A DNA stretch of 8,614 nt from positions 10,004 to 18,617 of the forward strand of contig DBVT01000053.1 of assembly GCA_002308775.1 (NCBI GenBank), in the 5' to 3' direction. The DNA is from Mageeibacillus sp. UBA1257 (lineage in GTDB: Bacteria; Bacillota; Clostridia; UBA1212; UBA1257). Under the pieces are notes generated by a model. The model was not told where the DNA came from and ran no database searches. It saw nothing but the letters and a program-made list of their open reading frames with translations. Numbering within the stretch: position 1 is the first letter of the stretch; each line of letters opens with the position of its first letter. The position numbers and the translations under genes were made by a program. Below are positions 1-6,898 of the stretch, in pieces.

Positions 1-87
1 GAGACGGGACTTGTTAAAACTCATTTTGCGTCTGTTGTACCCGCTCACGACTGCAGGATATACAGGGGCATTTTAACGGATAAATGA
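1..87 (+). CDS. Possible 3' end of an upstream gene (unidentified)
   Basis: The first reading frame is open from the window edge to a TGA at 85-87 and gives a 28-residue tail ending in CRIYRGILTDK. Its codons (GAG, ACG, GGA, AGG, ATA) resemble those of the genes downstream. The second frame is also open from the edge, to a TAA at 74-76, but it is rich in TTG, CTG and CGT codons that fit less well; the third frame closes almost at once. The tail is too short for me to recognise a family. Genes often found before era in Firmicutes (cytidine deaminase, diacylglycerol kinase, ybeY) have C-termini that I do not recognise here. The stop lies 19 bases before era, which is compatible with co-transcription. 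Confidence 0.35.
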   Translation, partial: ETGLVKTHFASVVPAHDCRIYRGILTDK

Positions 88-95
88 TCCGGAAC

Positions 96-101
96 GGAGA
101 G
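96..101 (+). promoter_or_regulatory. Ribosome binding site of era
   Basis: GGAGAG lies 5 bases before the ATG at 107 and supports that start. The encoded N-terminus, MAHKSGFVAVIGRPNVGKST, begins just where Era proteins usually begin. Confidence 0.75.
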
Positions 102-106
102 TAAAA

Positions 107-1015
107 ATGGCACACAAATCGGGATTTGTAGCGGTGATAGGGCGTCCGAATGTCGGAAAATCCACTCTTATCAACGCTTTGACAGGTGAAAAAGTCGCGA
201 TAACGTCGCCGAGACCTCAGACGACGAGGACGAATCTTCGAGCGATCATAACGAAGAAACAGTACCAGATGATCTTCATTGATACGCCCGGAATACACAA
301 GCCGAAGAACAAGCTGGGCGAGTTCATGGTTCAGTCTGCGACGGGAGTCATCGGGGACGCTGACGTTGTATTGTACCTTTTTGACGCGACAGAGGACAAC
401 ATCTCCGAGGGAGACAAAAACATAATCGCTCAGATAAAGGCCGGCGGCAAAAAGTCGCCTGTCATCCTGATTTTTACCAAGATAGATCTGATAGAGAAAG
501 AAAAACTTCTGCGGCTCACGGAGATGCTCGCCAAAGAATATGAATTTGACGATATCATCCCCGTGTCTGCCCGCGAGAGAGACGGAATAAACATCATCGA
601 AAAAGAGATAGTAAAAAGACTTCCCGAAGGTCCCGAGTACTATCCCGGCGACATTATAACAGACAGTACGGTCAGAGAGATGACAGCCGAGATCATCAGG
701 GAAAAGATACTCCTTTACACGAACGAGGAGGTCCCGCACGGAACGGGAGTAGAGATAGTCGTTTTCGAGGAAGCGAGAAGAAAAGAAGGAAAAGCCCGCA
801 TAGAAGCGAATATTTTCTGCGAAAAAGAGTCCCACAAGGGCATTCTGATAGGCAAAGACGGTGCGATGCTGAAGAAAATAGGCACTGCCGCGAGGAGGGA
901 CATCGAGCGCATCGAAGGGACAGGCGTCAACCTCAAACTCTGGGTGAAAGTGAAAGAAGACTGGCGCAACAGCCCCGGAATGCTGAAGGAACTCGGCTAC
1001 AGGGAACAGAAGTAA
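107..1015 (+). CDS. era: GTPase Era, 30S ribosome assembly factor
   Basis: Era binds the 3' end of 16S rRNA through a C-terminal KH domain and uses its N-terminal GTPase domain as a checkpoint in small-subunit maturation. At 302 residues it has the normal family length. Visible motifs are the P-loop GRPNVGKST (residues 12-20), the threonine-rich switch I region around 38-42, DTPG (59-62), the guanine-specificity motif TKID (124-127) and SARE (154-157). The KH part (about 200-300) contains the GKDG loop at 249-252 in the setting ILIGKDGAMLKKIG. The only departure seen is Thr for the usual Asn in the NKxD motif; TKxD occurs in other functional GTPases, so activity is expected. The gene is complete, and recO begins one base after its stop, an arrangement common in Firmicutes. 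Function in ribosome assembly is known from the family; the identification is secure. Confidence 0.98.
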   Translation: MAHKSGFVAVIGRPNVGKSTLINALTGEKVAITSPRPQTTRTNLRAIITKKQYQMIFIDTPGIHKPKNKLGEFMVQSATGVIGDADVVLYLFDATEDNISEGDKNIIAQIKAGGKKSPVILIFTKIDLIEKEKLLRLTEMLAKEYEFDDIIPVSARERDGINIIEKEIVKRLPEGPEYYPGDIITDSTVREMTAEIIREKILLYTNEEVPHGTGVEIVVFEEARRKEGKARIEANIFCEKESHKGILIGKDGAMLKKIGTAARRDIERIEGTGVNLKLWVKVKEDWRNSPGMLKELGYREQK

Positions 1016-1016
1016 A

Positions 1017-1652
1017 ATGGAGACATACATCGCCAGAGGAATAGTGCTGAAAGAGACGGACGTGGGCGAGAGCAACAAGGTACTTACTGCTTTTACGGAC
1101 GCGGACGGAAAGATAACGCTGAGCGCAAGAGGCGCGAAAAAGCCATCGAGCAAGTGCTTCGCCGGGGCTCAGCTTTTTTGTTTCAGCGAAATGAATATTT
1201 TTAAAGGCGGGACGTTCAACAGGCTGAACAACGCGACGCCGATAGAGAGCTTCTATGAGCTCAGGACAGATCTGGAAGTGCTTGAAAACGCCGGGAAGGT
1301 CGCGTCTTTGACACTTAAAGTCATCCAGGAGAACCAGCCCGATCCGGAGACCTTGAGGCTTCTTCTCAACACATATTATTTTATGAACGGAAGGCGCGCG
1401 CATCCGGAACTGTTAAAAAGTATATTCATGGTCAGGCTTTTGTGCGTGCAGGGATTTTACCCGGAAGAGGATACGATCCTGAGATATTCACACGATAAAG
1501 AAGAGGGGATCGCGGAAAACACTTTCGCGGCCGTCAAACATATTTGCGAGGCTGAGGATGAAAAACTGTTTTCATTCAACGTCTCCGATAACGTGAGAAA
1601 GAAACTGTCGGAAGTGAGCGAAAAACTCGTGAGGCAGTACATATACGAATGA
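1017..1652 (+). CDS. recO: DNA repair protein RecO (short, without zinc finger)
   Basis: RecO works with RecR (and RecF) to displace SSB and load RecA on single-stranded DNA during gap repair and recombination. The N-terminal OB-fold is clear: GIVLKETDVGESNKVLTAFT (residues 8-27), then GKITLSARGAKKPSS (31-45), followed by the F..L..A..IESFY..R.DLE pattern up to about residue 88. The helical C-terminal half begins near 90. The protein has 211 residues, whereas the family is commonly near 240-270. The missing part corresponds to the CxxC...CxxC zinc-binding insert that normally follows the helix ending here in LLCVQGFYP (141-149). The only cysteines are C47, C55, C143 and C177, and they cannot make that cluster. 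The C-terminal alignment resumes at KLFSFNVSDNV (183-193), so this looks like a clean natural loss and not a frameshift. The start is one base after the era stop, with AGGGA at 1001-1005 as a distant binding site, suggesting translational coupling. Confidence 0.94.
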   Translation: METYIARGIVLKETDVGESNKVLTAFTDADGKITLSARGAKKPSSKCFAGAQLFCFSEMNIFKGGTFNRLNNATPIESFYELRTDLEVLENAGKVASLTLKVIQENQPDPETLRLLLNTYYFMNGRRAHPELLKSIFMVRLLCVQGFYPEEDTILRYSHDKEEGIAENTFAAVKHICEAEDEKLFSFNVSDNVRKKLSEVSEKLVRQYIYE

Positions 1653-1657
1653 GGTGG
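1651..1657 (+). promoter_or_regulatory. Ribosome binding site that sets the deoB start
   Basis: GAGGTGG lies 6 bases before the ATG at 1664. An earlier in-frame ATG at 1649 overlaps the recO stop, but this site would then lie inside the coding sequence, and the extra residues MRWNR are not expected at a phosphopentomutase N-terminus. The site therefore favours 1664. Confidence 0.8.
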
Positions 1658-1663
1658 AATAGG

Positions 1664-2839
1664 ATGAGATATTATCTTGTGGTAGTCGACAGCTTCGGAA
1701 CAGGAGCTGACGACGTCGCGTGGATATACGGAGACGAAGGATCAAATACGGCTCTTTCCGCAAGCCGCGCAAGGGCCGGGAGAAAGTGGTCGTTCCTCTG
1801 CAGACTCGGACTGGGAAATTTAAGCGAAGAGTCAGGTACGAAACTTTCCGGCTGCGCAGCTGTGAGATCGCCTATGGCAGATTACGGCTTTTTAAGAAAA
1901 GCATCACCGGGAAAGGATACGCAGACAGGTCACTGGGAGATCGCGGGACTCAGAGTAAAATCACCGATGATAACTTTCCCTCAGGAATATCCTTCATTTC
2001 CTGCCGATCTGATAGAAAAAATAGAAAAAACATGCGGACATCCGGTGATCGGAAACTATGCCGTATCGGGAACAGAAGTCATAAAGCTTCTGGGTGAAGA
2101 GCAGAGCAGAAAGAACGCTTTGATAGTATACACATCTGCTGATTCTGTGCTCCAGATAGCCGCGAACGAGGCTGATATACCGCACGAAGAACTGCACGAA
2201 ATATGCCGCAAGGTGAGAACGATATGTGACGAATACGGGATCGGAAGAGTCATCGCAAGGCCTTATGTGCGCAATTCCGACGGAACGTATACGAGAACGA
2301 AATACAGGAAGGATTTCAGCGTCGAACTGCCCGGCAAGACCGTAATGGACGGCAAACTCAAAGAACTCGGCGTAAAATGCGTAGGTGTAGGCAAGATCGG
2401 AGACATTTTCAATATGCAGGGAATAGATCTCACATTCCCGGACAAGGGGAACGAGGAGTGCCTTGCGCGCTGCATCTCGATCGCTTCCGGTAAAACTCAG
2501 ATCCCCGACAGGTCTTTCGTGTTCATCAATCTCGTAGACACGGATATGGAATACGGCCACAGAAGAAACGCGAAAGGATACTGCGACTGCGTTCAAAGGC
2601 TCTCCGGAAAACTCGAAGAGATGTACAAAATGATGGACAGAGGAGACGTCCTCGCAATAACGGCAGATCACGGATGCGACCCGAATTTCAAAGGGACGGA
2701 TCATACGAGAGAATATGTGCCGTTTCTGAGGATCGAAAAGGGCAAAAAATGCGGCAGATCTCTCGGAAACGGGAAGCCCATTCAGGGATTTGACTACGTC
2801 GCGTATGATGCCGTAAAATATTTCACGGAGAGACAATAA
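1664..2839 (+). CDS. deoB: Phosphopentomutase
   Basis: This enzyme interconverts ribose (or deoxyribose) 1-phosphate and 5-phosphate, linking nucleoside breakdown to the pentose phosphate pool. It belongs to the alkaline phosphatase superfamily and needs two metal ions, usually manganese. From the start at 1664 it has 391 residues, normal for the family. The metal and active-site residues can be read off: D9 in VVVDSFGTG, T86 in GKDTQTGHWE (the phosphorylated threonine in the B. cereus enzyme), D294 and H299 in DTDMEYGHRR, D335 and H336 in TADHG, and H347 in GTDHTREYVP. The last five keep exactly the relative spacing of B. cereus D286, H291, D327, H328 and H339. YTSADSVLQIAA (156-167) is also typical of DeoB. 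The stretch after the P-loop-like N-terminus (about 25-70) is divergent, and the usual ADIGAT-type motif near the C-terminus is not recognisable. No nucleoside phosphorylase or transporter gene adjoins it; it sits 11 bases after recO, so it is probably expressed with the repair genes and not in a classical deo operon. Confidence 0.95.
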   Translation: MRYYLVVVDSFGTGADDVAWIYGDEGSNTALSASRARAGRKWSFLCRLGLGNLSEESGTKLSGCAAVRSPMADYGFLRKASPGKDTQTGHWEIAGLRVKSPMITFPQEYPSFPADLIEKIEKTCGHPVIGNYAVSGTEVIKLLGEEQSRKNALIVYTSADSVLQIAANEADIPHEELHEICRKVRTICDEYGIGRVIARPYVRNSDGTYTRTKYRKDFSVELPGKTVMDGKLKELGVKCVGVGKIGDIFNMQGIDLTFPDKGNEECLARCISIASGKTQIPDRSFVFINLVDTDMEYGHRRNAKGYCDCVQRLSGKLEEMYKMMDRGDVLAITADHGCDPNFKGTDHTREYVPFLRIEKGKKCGRSLGNGKPIQGFDYVAYDAVKYFTERQ

Positions 2840-2868
2840 TGCGGATATTGAACTGAATTCACAATAAA

Positions 2869-2875
2869 AGGGAGG
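2869..2875 (+). promoter_or_regulatory. Strong ribosome binding site of the yhaM gene
   Basis: AGGGAGG lies 5 bases before the ATG at 2881. It is the best Shine-Dalgarno match in the first half of the window. The 41-base gap between deoB and this gene contains no hairpin followed by a T tract and no clear promoter boxes. Confidence 0.8.
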
Positions 2876-2880
2876 ATATT

Positions 2881-3870
2881 ATGGCATTTCAGAACAATGT
2901 AAAATTTACGGAGAAGAAGATCATAGATTTCAAGGCGGGAGACAATGTGACGGGATATTTTTACGTGAAAGAGTCTGAACTCAAGGTCACCACCACGAAT
3001 AATAAATATATGAATTTCACATTTGCCGATACGACGGGCGAAGTGAACGCGAAGCTCTGGGACTTCGACGAGACGAACGCGACGAGATTTCCCGCCGGTA
3101 TAGTGGTGAAAGCGAGAGGAAACATCCTCGACTGGCAGGGCCAGATGCAGTTTAAGATCGACCTCATGAGGAGGACGAATGAAGACGATCACGTGAACGT
3201 TTCCGACCTCGTTCCGTCGGCTCCTGAAACGGGAGAGGCTATGCTGGGGTATATAGTTTCAGTTATCGCGACGATGAAAAACGACGCTTTGAAGGCAGTT
3301 GCGAATAAAGTCATAGACGTATACAGAGAAGATCTTTTGATCTATCCTGCGGCGAAGAAGAACCATCACGCCGTCCGTTCGGGACTTCTTTATCACACGA
3401 GCACGATGCTCAAAATGGGCGAGGCATATGCGCAGGTCTATCCGAAACTCGACCGCGATCTGCTCCTCACGGGAGTCATGATCCACGATATAGGAAAAAT
3501 AAAAGAAATGGAGATCAGCGAACTCGGACTTGTCACGGACTATTCGACGGAGGGCATTTTACTCGGACATATAGTGCAGGGAATAAAGATCATAGACAAT
3601 ATCTGCGACGAACTCGGAACGGACAGCGAAATAAAAATAATGCTTGAGCATATGATACTTTCTCACCATTACGAGCCCGAATACGGCAGCCCGAAATATC
3701 CGATGTTCCCCGAGGCGGAGGTGCTCCATTATCTCGATATCACGGACGCGAGACTGTATGATATGTTCAGAGCGAAAGAGATGTCAGATCCCGGCAAATT
3801 CAGCGAGAGGATCAAAACGATGGAGAACAGAGAGATCTACAGGAGCGTTTTTGAAGAAAATCAGGGCTGA
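2881..3870 (+). CDS. yhaM: 3'-5' exoribonuclease YhaM family (OB fold + HD domain)
   Basis: YhaM of B. subtilis is a metal-dependent 3'-5' exonuclease acting on RNA and also on single-stranded DNA; in streptococci it trims a few bases from transcript 3' ends after termination. This 329-residue protein has the same two-part plan. Residues about 15-98 form an OB fold, with KYMNFTFADTTGEVNAKLWD (42-61) as its recognisable core. Residues about 155-300 form an HD domain: NHHAVRSGLLYHT (161-173), the metal-binding HD pair H202-D203 in MIHDIGKIKE, GH at 229-230, LEHMILSHH (255-263) and D289 in LDITDA. The block LSHHYEPEYGSPKYPM closely resembles the corresponding signature of YhaM. There is no transmembrane or signal segment, so it is cytoplasmic. 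It lies between deoB and addB with short gaps and its own strong binding site. The family is sure; whether RNA or DNA is the main substrate here is not shown by the sequence, although the repair genes around it make a DNA role conceivable. Confidence 0.94.
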   Translation: MAFQNNVKFTEKKIIDFKAGDNVTGYFYVKESELKVTTTNNKYMNFTFADTTGEVNAKLWDFDETNATRFPAGIVVKARGNILDWQGQMQFKIDLMRRTNEDDHVNVSDLVPSAPETGEAMLGYIVSVIATMKNDALKAVANKVIDVYREDLLIYPAAKKNHHAVRSGLLYHTSTMLKMGEAYAQVYPKLDRDLLLTGVMIHDIGKIKEMEISELGLVTDYSTEGILLGHIVQGIKIIDNICDELGTDSEIKIMLEHMILSHHYEPEYGSPKYPMFPEAEVLHYLDITDARLYDMFRAKEMSDPGKFSERIKTMENREIYRSVFEENQG

Positions 3871-3882
3871 AACATATAGATC

Positions 3883-3887
3883 AAGGT
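3883..3887 (+). promoter_or_regulatory. Modest ribosome binding site of addB
   Basis: AAGGT lies 8 bases before the ATG at 3896, inside the 25-base gap after the yhaM stop. It is weaker than the site in front of yhaM. No other feature is seen in the gap. Confidence 0.6.
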
Positions 3888-3895
3888 AAAAAACA

Positions 3896-6800
3896 ATGAA
3901 ACTTCGCGTCATATCCGGCAGAGCGGGCGGAGGGAAAAGTCATCAGGTCATCAGTGAGATCTCGTCATATCTGAAAGAGGAAAACAGAGGACGGGCTTAT
4001 CTCATTGTGCCGGAACAGTTCATGATCAACGCCGAAAAGAGGCTCATGGAAGTCGGAAAATGTGACGGACTGATGGACGATGAAGTATTGAGTTTTAAGA
4101 GGCTCGCATACAGATGTTTCAAAGAAGCCGGGATAAAGGACAAGCCGGCCGTCACGACTGTCGAAAACGTTCTCATAATGCTCAAGACACTGACGAATAT
4201 CCGCGAGAGCCTGCTTTATTACCGCGATATGTGCGACAATGACGATTTTACAGTCAATATATTAAAACAGATCGCTGAATTCGAAAGATATCTGATAACT
4301 CCCGAGATGCTCACAGACCTTTCTGAACTTCCGGAAACGCAGGATAAAGCGGGTCTTTCGGAAAAACTCAAGGATCTCGCTCTCATATACAGAACGTACA
4401 GGGAACTTCTGACGGGAGGATTCACCGATTCCTCTGACGAGAACAACGCCCTGATCGAACTTTTGCAGAACAATAAAATGCTCGCCGGCGCAAAGATCTG
4501 GATAGACGAATTCCACGGTTTTACAGGCCAGGAATACAAGATCATCGAAGAAATGGTGAAACAGGCTGACGAGGTCAGCATAAGCCTCTGCATGGGAGAG
4601 TCCAATGAGCCCGTATTCGAAGCGCAGAGAAAGACATATAACAAACTCAAAAGGATCGCAGACAAATGCGGAGCTGTCTGGGACGAAAAAAACTGTGATA
4701 TCAAAAAGCGCTACCGCGACAATGAATATCTGATCCACGTCGAAAATTCGTTTTTCAAATATCCTTACAAAAAAATGGCAGGGAAGCCGCAGGGCATAAA
4801 CGTCCGAGTCATGAGGTCTCCTTTTGACGAGGTGATGTCATGCGCCGAAAAGATCAAAAAAGACGTCGCGGAAAGCGGCGGAGCTTTGAAATATTCCGAT
4901 ATATCGATAATCCTCTCCGATATGGATTCGTACGGAGACATAGTCGAAACAGTTTTTTCGAGGAGCCGCATACCGTTCTTTATGGACAGTAAAAAGGATC
5001 CCGGAGGCCACCCGTACGCGAAATACATCACTCTTTTCCTGCAGGCAGTCGCTTCGAATTGGGACAGCAGCGTGATCCTGGATATCGTCAGAATGGGACT
5101 TTTTACGAGGGAAGAGGAGAAGGAGAGCGCGGATTATCTCGAGCTGTACCACAGGAGGACAGGACTTAAGGGCAAAGCCGCCTGGAAAAAGAAAGTAAAA
5201 AAAGAGATCTTCGATTCGATGAAGCAGAACGGATTGAGAGGAGCGTACGAAGGCGTCGAGGAGCTCCGAAAGAACATTGCCGGAACGATAAGCAAGTTTG
5301 AGAAGGATCTTGACGGTTGTCTCACAGTGCGCGACGCCTGCCTTGCCATAGCCGATTTTGTGAAGAAAACAGGCGTAAAAGAGACTCTTGAAGAAAAATA
5401 TGATGAAATATACGCGGAAAATGCAGAAAAAGCGGCGGAGTTTTTAAGAGGGTACGACGCGGTGAACGAGGTACTTAAGTATGTTAATAATATCCTCGGA
5501 GATATAAGGCTCGGAGAAGACGTAAGAGATAAAGCAGACTATTTGACGAGAGCGATGGGCCTTGCGATCGCACAGTTAAAGGTCGGATATATCCCCGCGA
5601 CGATGGACTGCGTTCAGGTGGGAACGAAGGACAGATCGAGGTCTCACGAAATAGAACAGGTGTATCTGCTCGGGGCAAACGACGGATTGATACCCAAGCA
5701 GATCGGCGGCTACGGGATCATCTCGGACGACGAGAGAAGATTTATGGAATCCCACGATATGGAGACCGCGGGCGACGACAGAATGATGGCTATAAACGAG
5801 CAGTTCAACATATATACGGTCATCTCGCTTCCGAGGAGAGAACTCAATATCTCATACGCGATGAACGGCCTTGACAATAAGAATCTTGAGCCTTCAGCCG
5901 TGGTCGACAGGATGCTTTCTCTGTTCGAGGATCTGGAAGTCGAATCTGACGAAGCAGGTGAAAAGGCGAGCCGCGGATATTACAGCGCGGAAGAGGAACT
6001 CGATTTCGGTGAAAACGGGCCGAAAGAGATGTATATGCCGGGCGGCGAGATAAATACCAGTTTTTCCGCTGTTTCTAAATACAGCGACTGCCCGTTCCAG
6101 TTTTACCTTGCGAACGTACTGAAGCTCGTGAAAGAGGACGACGATCTGATATCGGACCTCGATTACGGCGTCGTCATGCACTCGGTGCTCGAAAACGCGG
6201 TTCAGGACGCGGTGCGCGACTACGGAAGCAGTGTTCAGGACATAACTGAAGAAGATTGTAAAAAATACGTCGAAAAATACGCTGACGATCTCGGAAAGAA
6301 AAAATTCGGCAATACTGACGATGAAAGCGAACTTTCAAATAAAATAAAATTTGTGATCGAAAGGATGAAGGAGAGCGCCGCGTCCGCGATGAAGGAGAGC
6401 CTCAAATACGGAATGCCTGTGAAATTCGAAGAGAGATTCGGCGGTTCGTCGTCTCATACGATCAATATGGACGTCTCGACAGAGGACGGAAGGACTATCC
6501 CGGTAAGATTCAGAGGTCAGGTGGACAGGCTCGATCTCGATGACGGCAAAAAAGTCACGATCATTGACTACAAGGGGAAATACAGTTATCCGGAAACGCA
6601 GAAGCAGAAGCAGCAGCTTTCGGTTTACCTTCAGAAAATGATCGAGATCAACGGTTATTCGGAAAACGGAGCGAGGCTCGTGAATGTATTTTACGATTCC
6701 GGCAGCGAGAAAAAAGACGCCTCGTACGATTACGAGGAGAAGAATATAGAGGCTTTCAAAGAGGAAGTCAAAAAATTCGCAGGAGGACTTGACGCGGGCA

Positions 6801-6898
6801 GCTTCAGCGCGATACCGGGCGGATCCGGAAACGAAATGAAATGCGACAGATGCGACTACAGAAACGTCTGCAGAGCGTACAGAAGAAGGCAGGAATGA
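3896..6898 (+). CDS. addB: AddB, subunit of the AddAB helicase-nuclease
   Basis: With AddA, AddB resects double-strand breaks and, after meeting a Chi sequence, makes a 3' tail for RecA. AddB carries one nuclease domain and the Chi-reading site. The protein has 1000 residues, shorter than B. subtilis AddB (about 1166) but with all landmarks. The Walker A motif GRAGGGKS is at 8-15, followed by YLIVPEQF (35-42) and LSFKRLAYR (65-73) as in other AddB N-termini. LLGANDGLIP is at 591-600. The nuclease domain has H762, D877 in GQVDRLD, D891-Y-K893 and Q907/Y911 in QLSVY. The iron-sulphur staple is complete: C732 in SDCPFQFYL plus C983-X2-C986-X5-C992, the same spacing as C1121, C1124 and C1130 in B. 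subtilis. Gly follows DYK where Ser is usual; the catalytic Lys is kept, so a working nuclease is expected. The reading frame is intact. Unusually, addA does not follow; the next gene overlaps the stop codon by 4 bases and encodes a DNA glycosylase. Confidence 0.95.
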   Translation: MKLRVISGRAGGGKSHQVISEISSYLKEENRGRAYLIVPEQFMINAEKRLMEVGKCDGLMDDEVLSFKRLAYRCFKEAGIKDKPAVTTVENVLIMLKTLTNIRESLLYYRDMCDNDDFTVNILKQIAEFERYLITPEMLTDLSELPETQDKAGLSEKLKDLALIYRTYRELLTGGFTDSSDENNALIELLQNNKMLAGAKIWIDEFHGFTGQEYKIIEEMVKQADEVSISLCMGESNEPVFEAQRKTYNKLKRIADKCGAVWDEKNCDIKKRYRDNEYLIHVENSFFKYPYKKMAGKPQGINVRVMRSPFDEVMSCAEKIKKDVAESGGALKYSDISIILSDMDSYGDIVETVFSRSRIPFFMDSKKDPGGHPYAKYITLFLQAVASNWDSSVILDIVRMGLFTREEEKESADYLELYHRRTGLKGKAAWKKKVKKEIFDSMKQNGLRGAYEGVEELRKNIAGTISKFEKDLDGCLTVRDACLAIADFVKKTGVKETLEEKYDEIYAENAEKAAEFLRGYDAVNEVLKYVNNILGDIRLGEDVRDKADYLTRAMGLAIAQLKVGYIPATMDCVQVGTKDRSRSHEIEQVYLLGANDGLIPKQIGGYGIISDDERRFMESHDMETAGDDRMMAINEQFNIYTVISLPRRELNISYAMNGLDNKNLEPSAVVDRMLSLFEDLEVESDEAGEKASRGYYSAEEELDFGENGPKEMYMPGGEINTSFSAVSKYSDCPFQFYLANVLKLVKEDDDLISDLDYGVVMHSVLENAVQDAVRDYGSSVQDITEEDCKKYVEKYADDLGKKKFGNTDDESELSNKIKFVIERMKESAASAMKESLKYGMPVKFEERFGGSSSHTINMDVSTEDGRTIPVRFRGQVDRLDLDDGKKVTIIDYKGKYSYPETQKQKQQLSVYLQKMIEINGYSENGARLVNVFYDSGSEKKDASYDYEEKNIEAFKEEVKKFAGGLDAGSFSAIPGGSGNEMKCDRCDYRNVCRAYRRRQE
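6884..6889 (+). promoter_or_regulatory. Ribosome binding site inside addB that sets the glycosylase start
   Basis: AGAAGG lies 5 bases before the ATG at 6895, which itself overlaps the addB stop as ATGA. An in-frame ATG also exists at 6841, but it would add 18 basic residues that merely reflect the frame-shifted cysteine-rich end of addB. The 6895 start is much preferred. Confidence 0.75.

Noticed and set aside
14..1153. A 379-codon open frame on the minus strand opposite era and the start of recO
   Set aside because: Era is unmistakable on the plus strand with complete motifs. The antisense product has no recognisable domain and is rich in Arg, Phe and Ser as expected from mirrored codon bias.
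1720..2097. A 125-codon plus-strand frame inside deoB, which might hint at a frameshift
   Set aside because: The DeoB frame is continuous and keeps conserved residues before, within and after this stretch; the alternative product is a low-complexity basic sequence.
1994..2836. A 280-codon open frame on the minus strand opposite deoB
   Set aside because: It lies wholly opposite the catalytic region of DeoB, has no plausible family features, and is best seen as a by-product of codon usage.
6841..6894. An upstream in-frame ATG that would extend the glycosylase by 18 residues
   Set aside because: The extension overlaps the essential iron-sulphur cysteines of AddB in another frame, is merely Arg/Lys/Gln-rich, and the ATG at 6895 has a well-spaced ribosome binding site.
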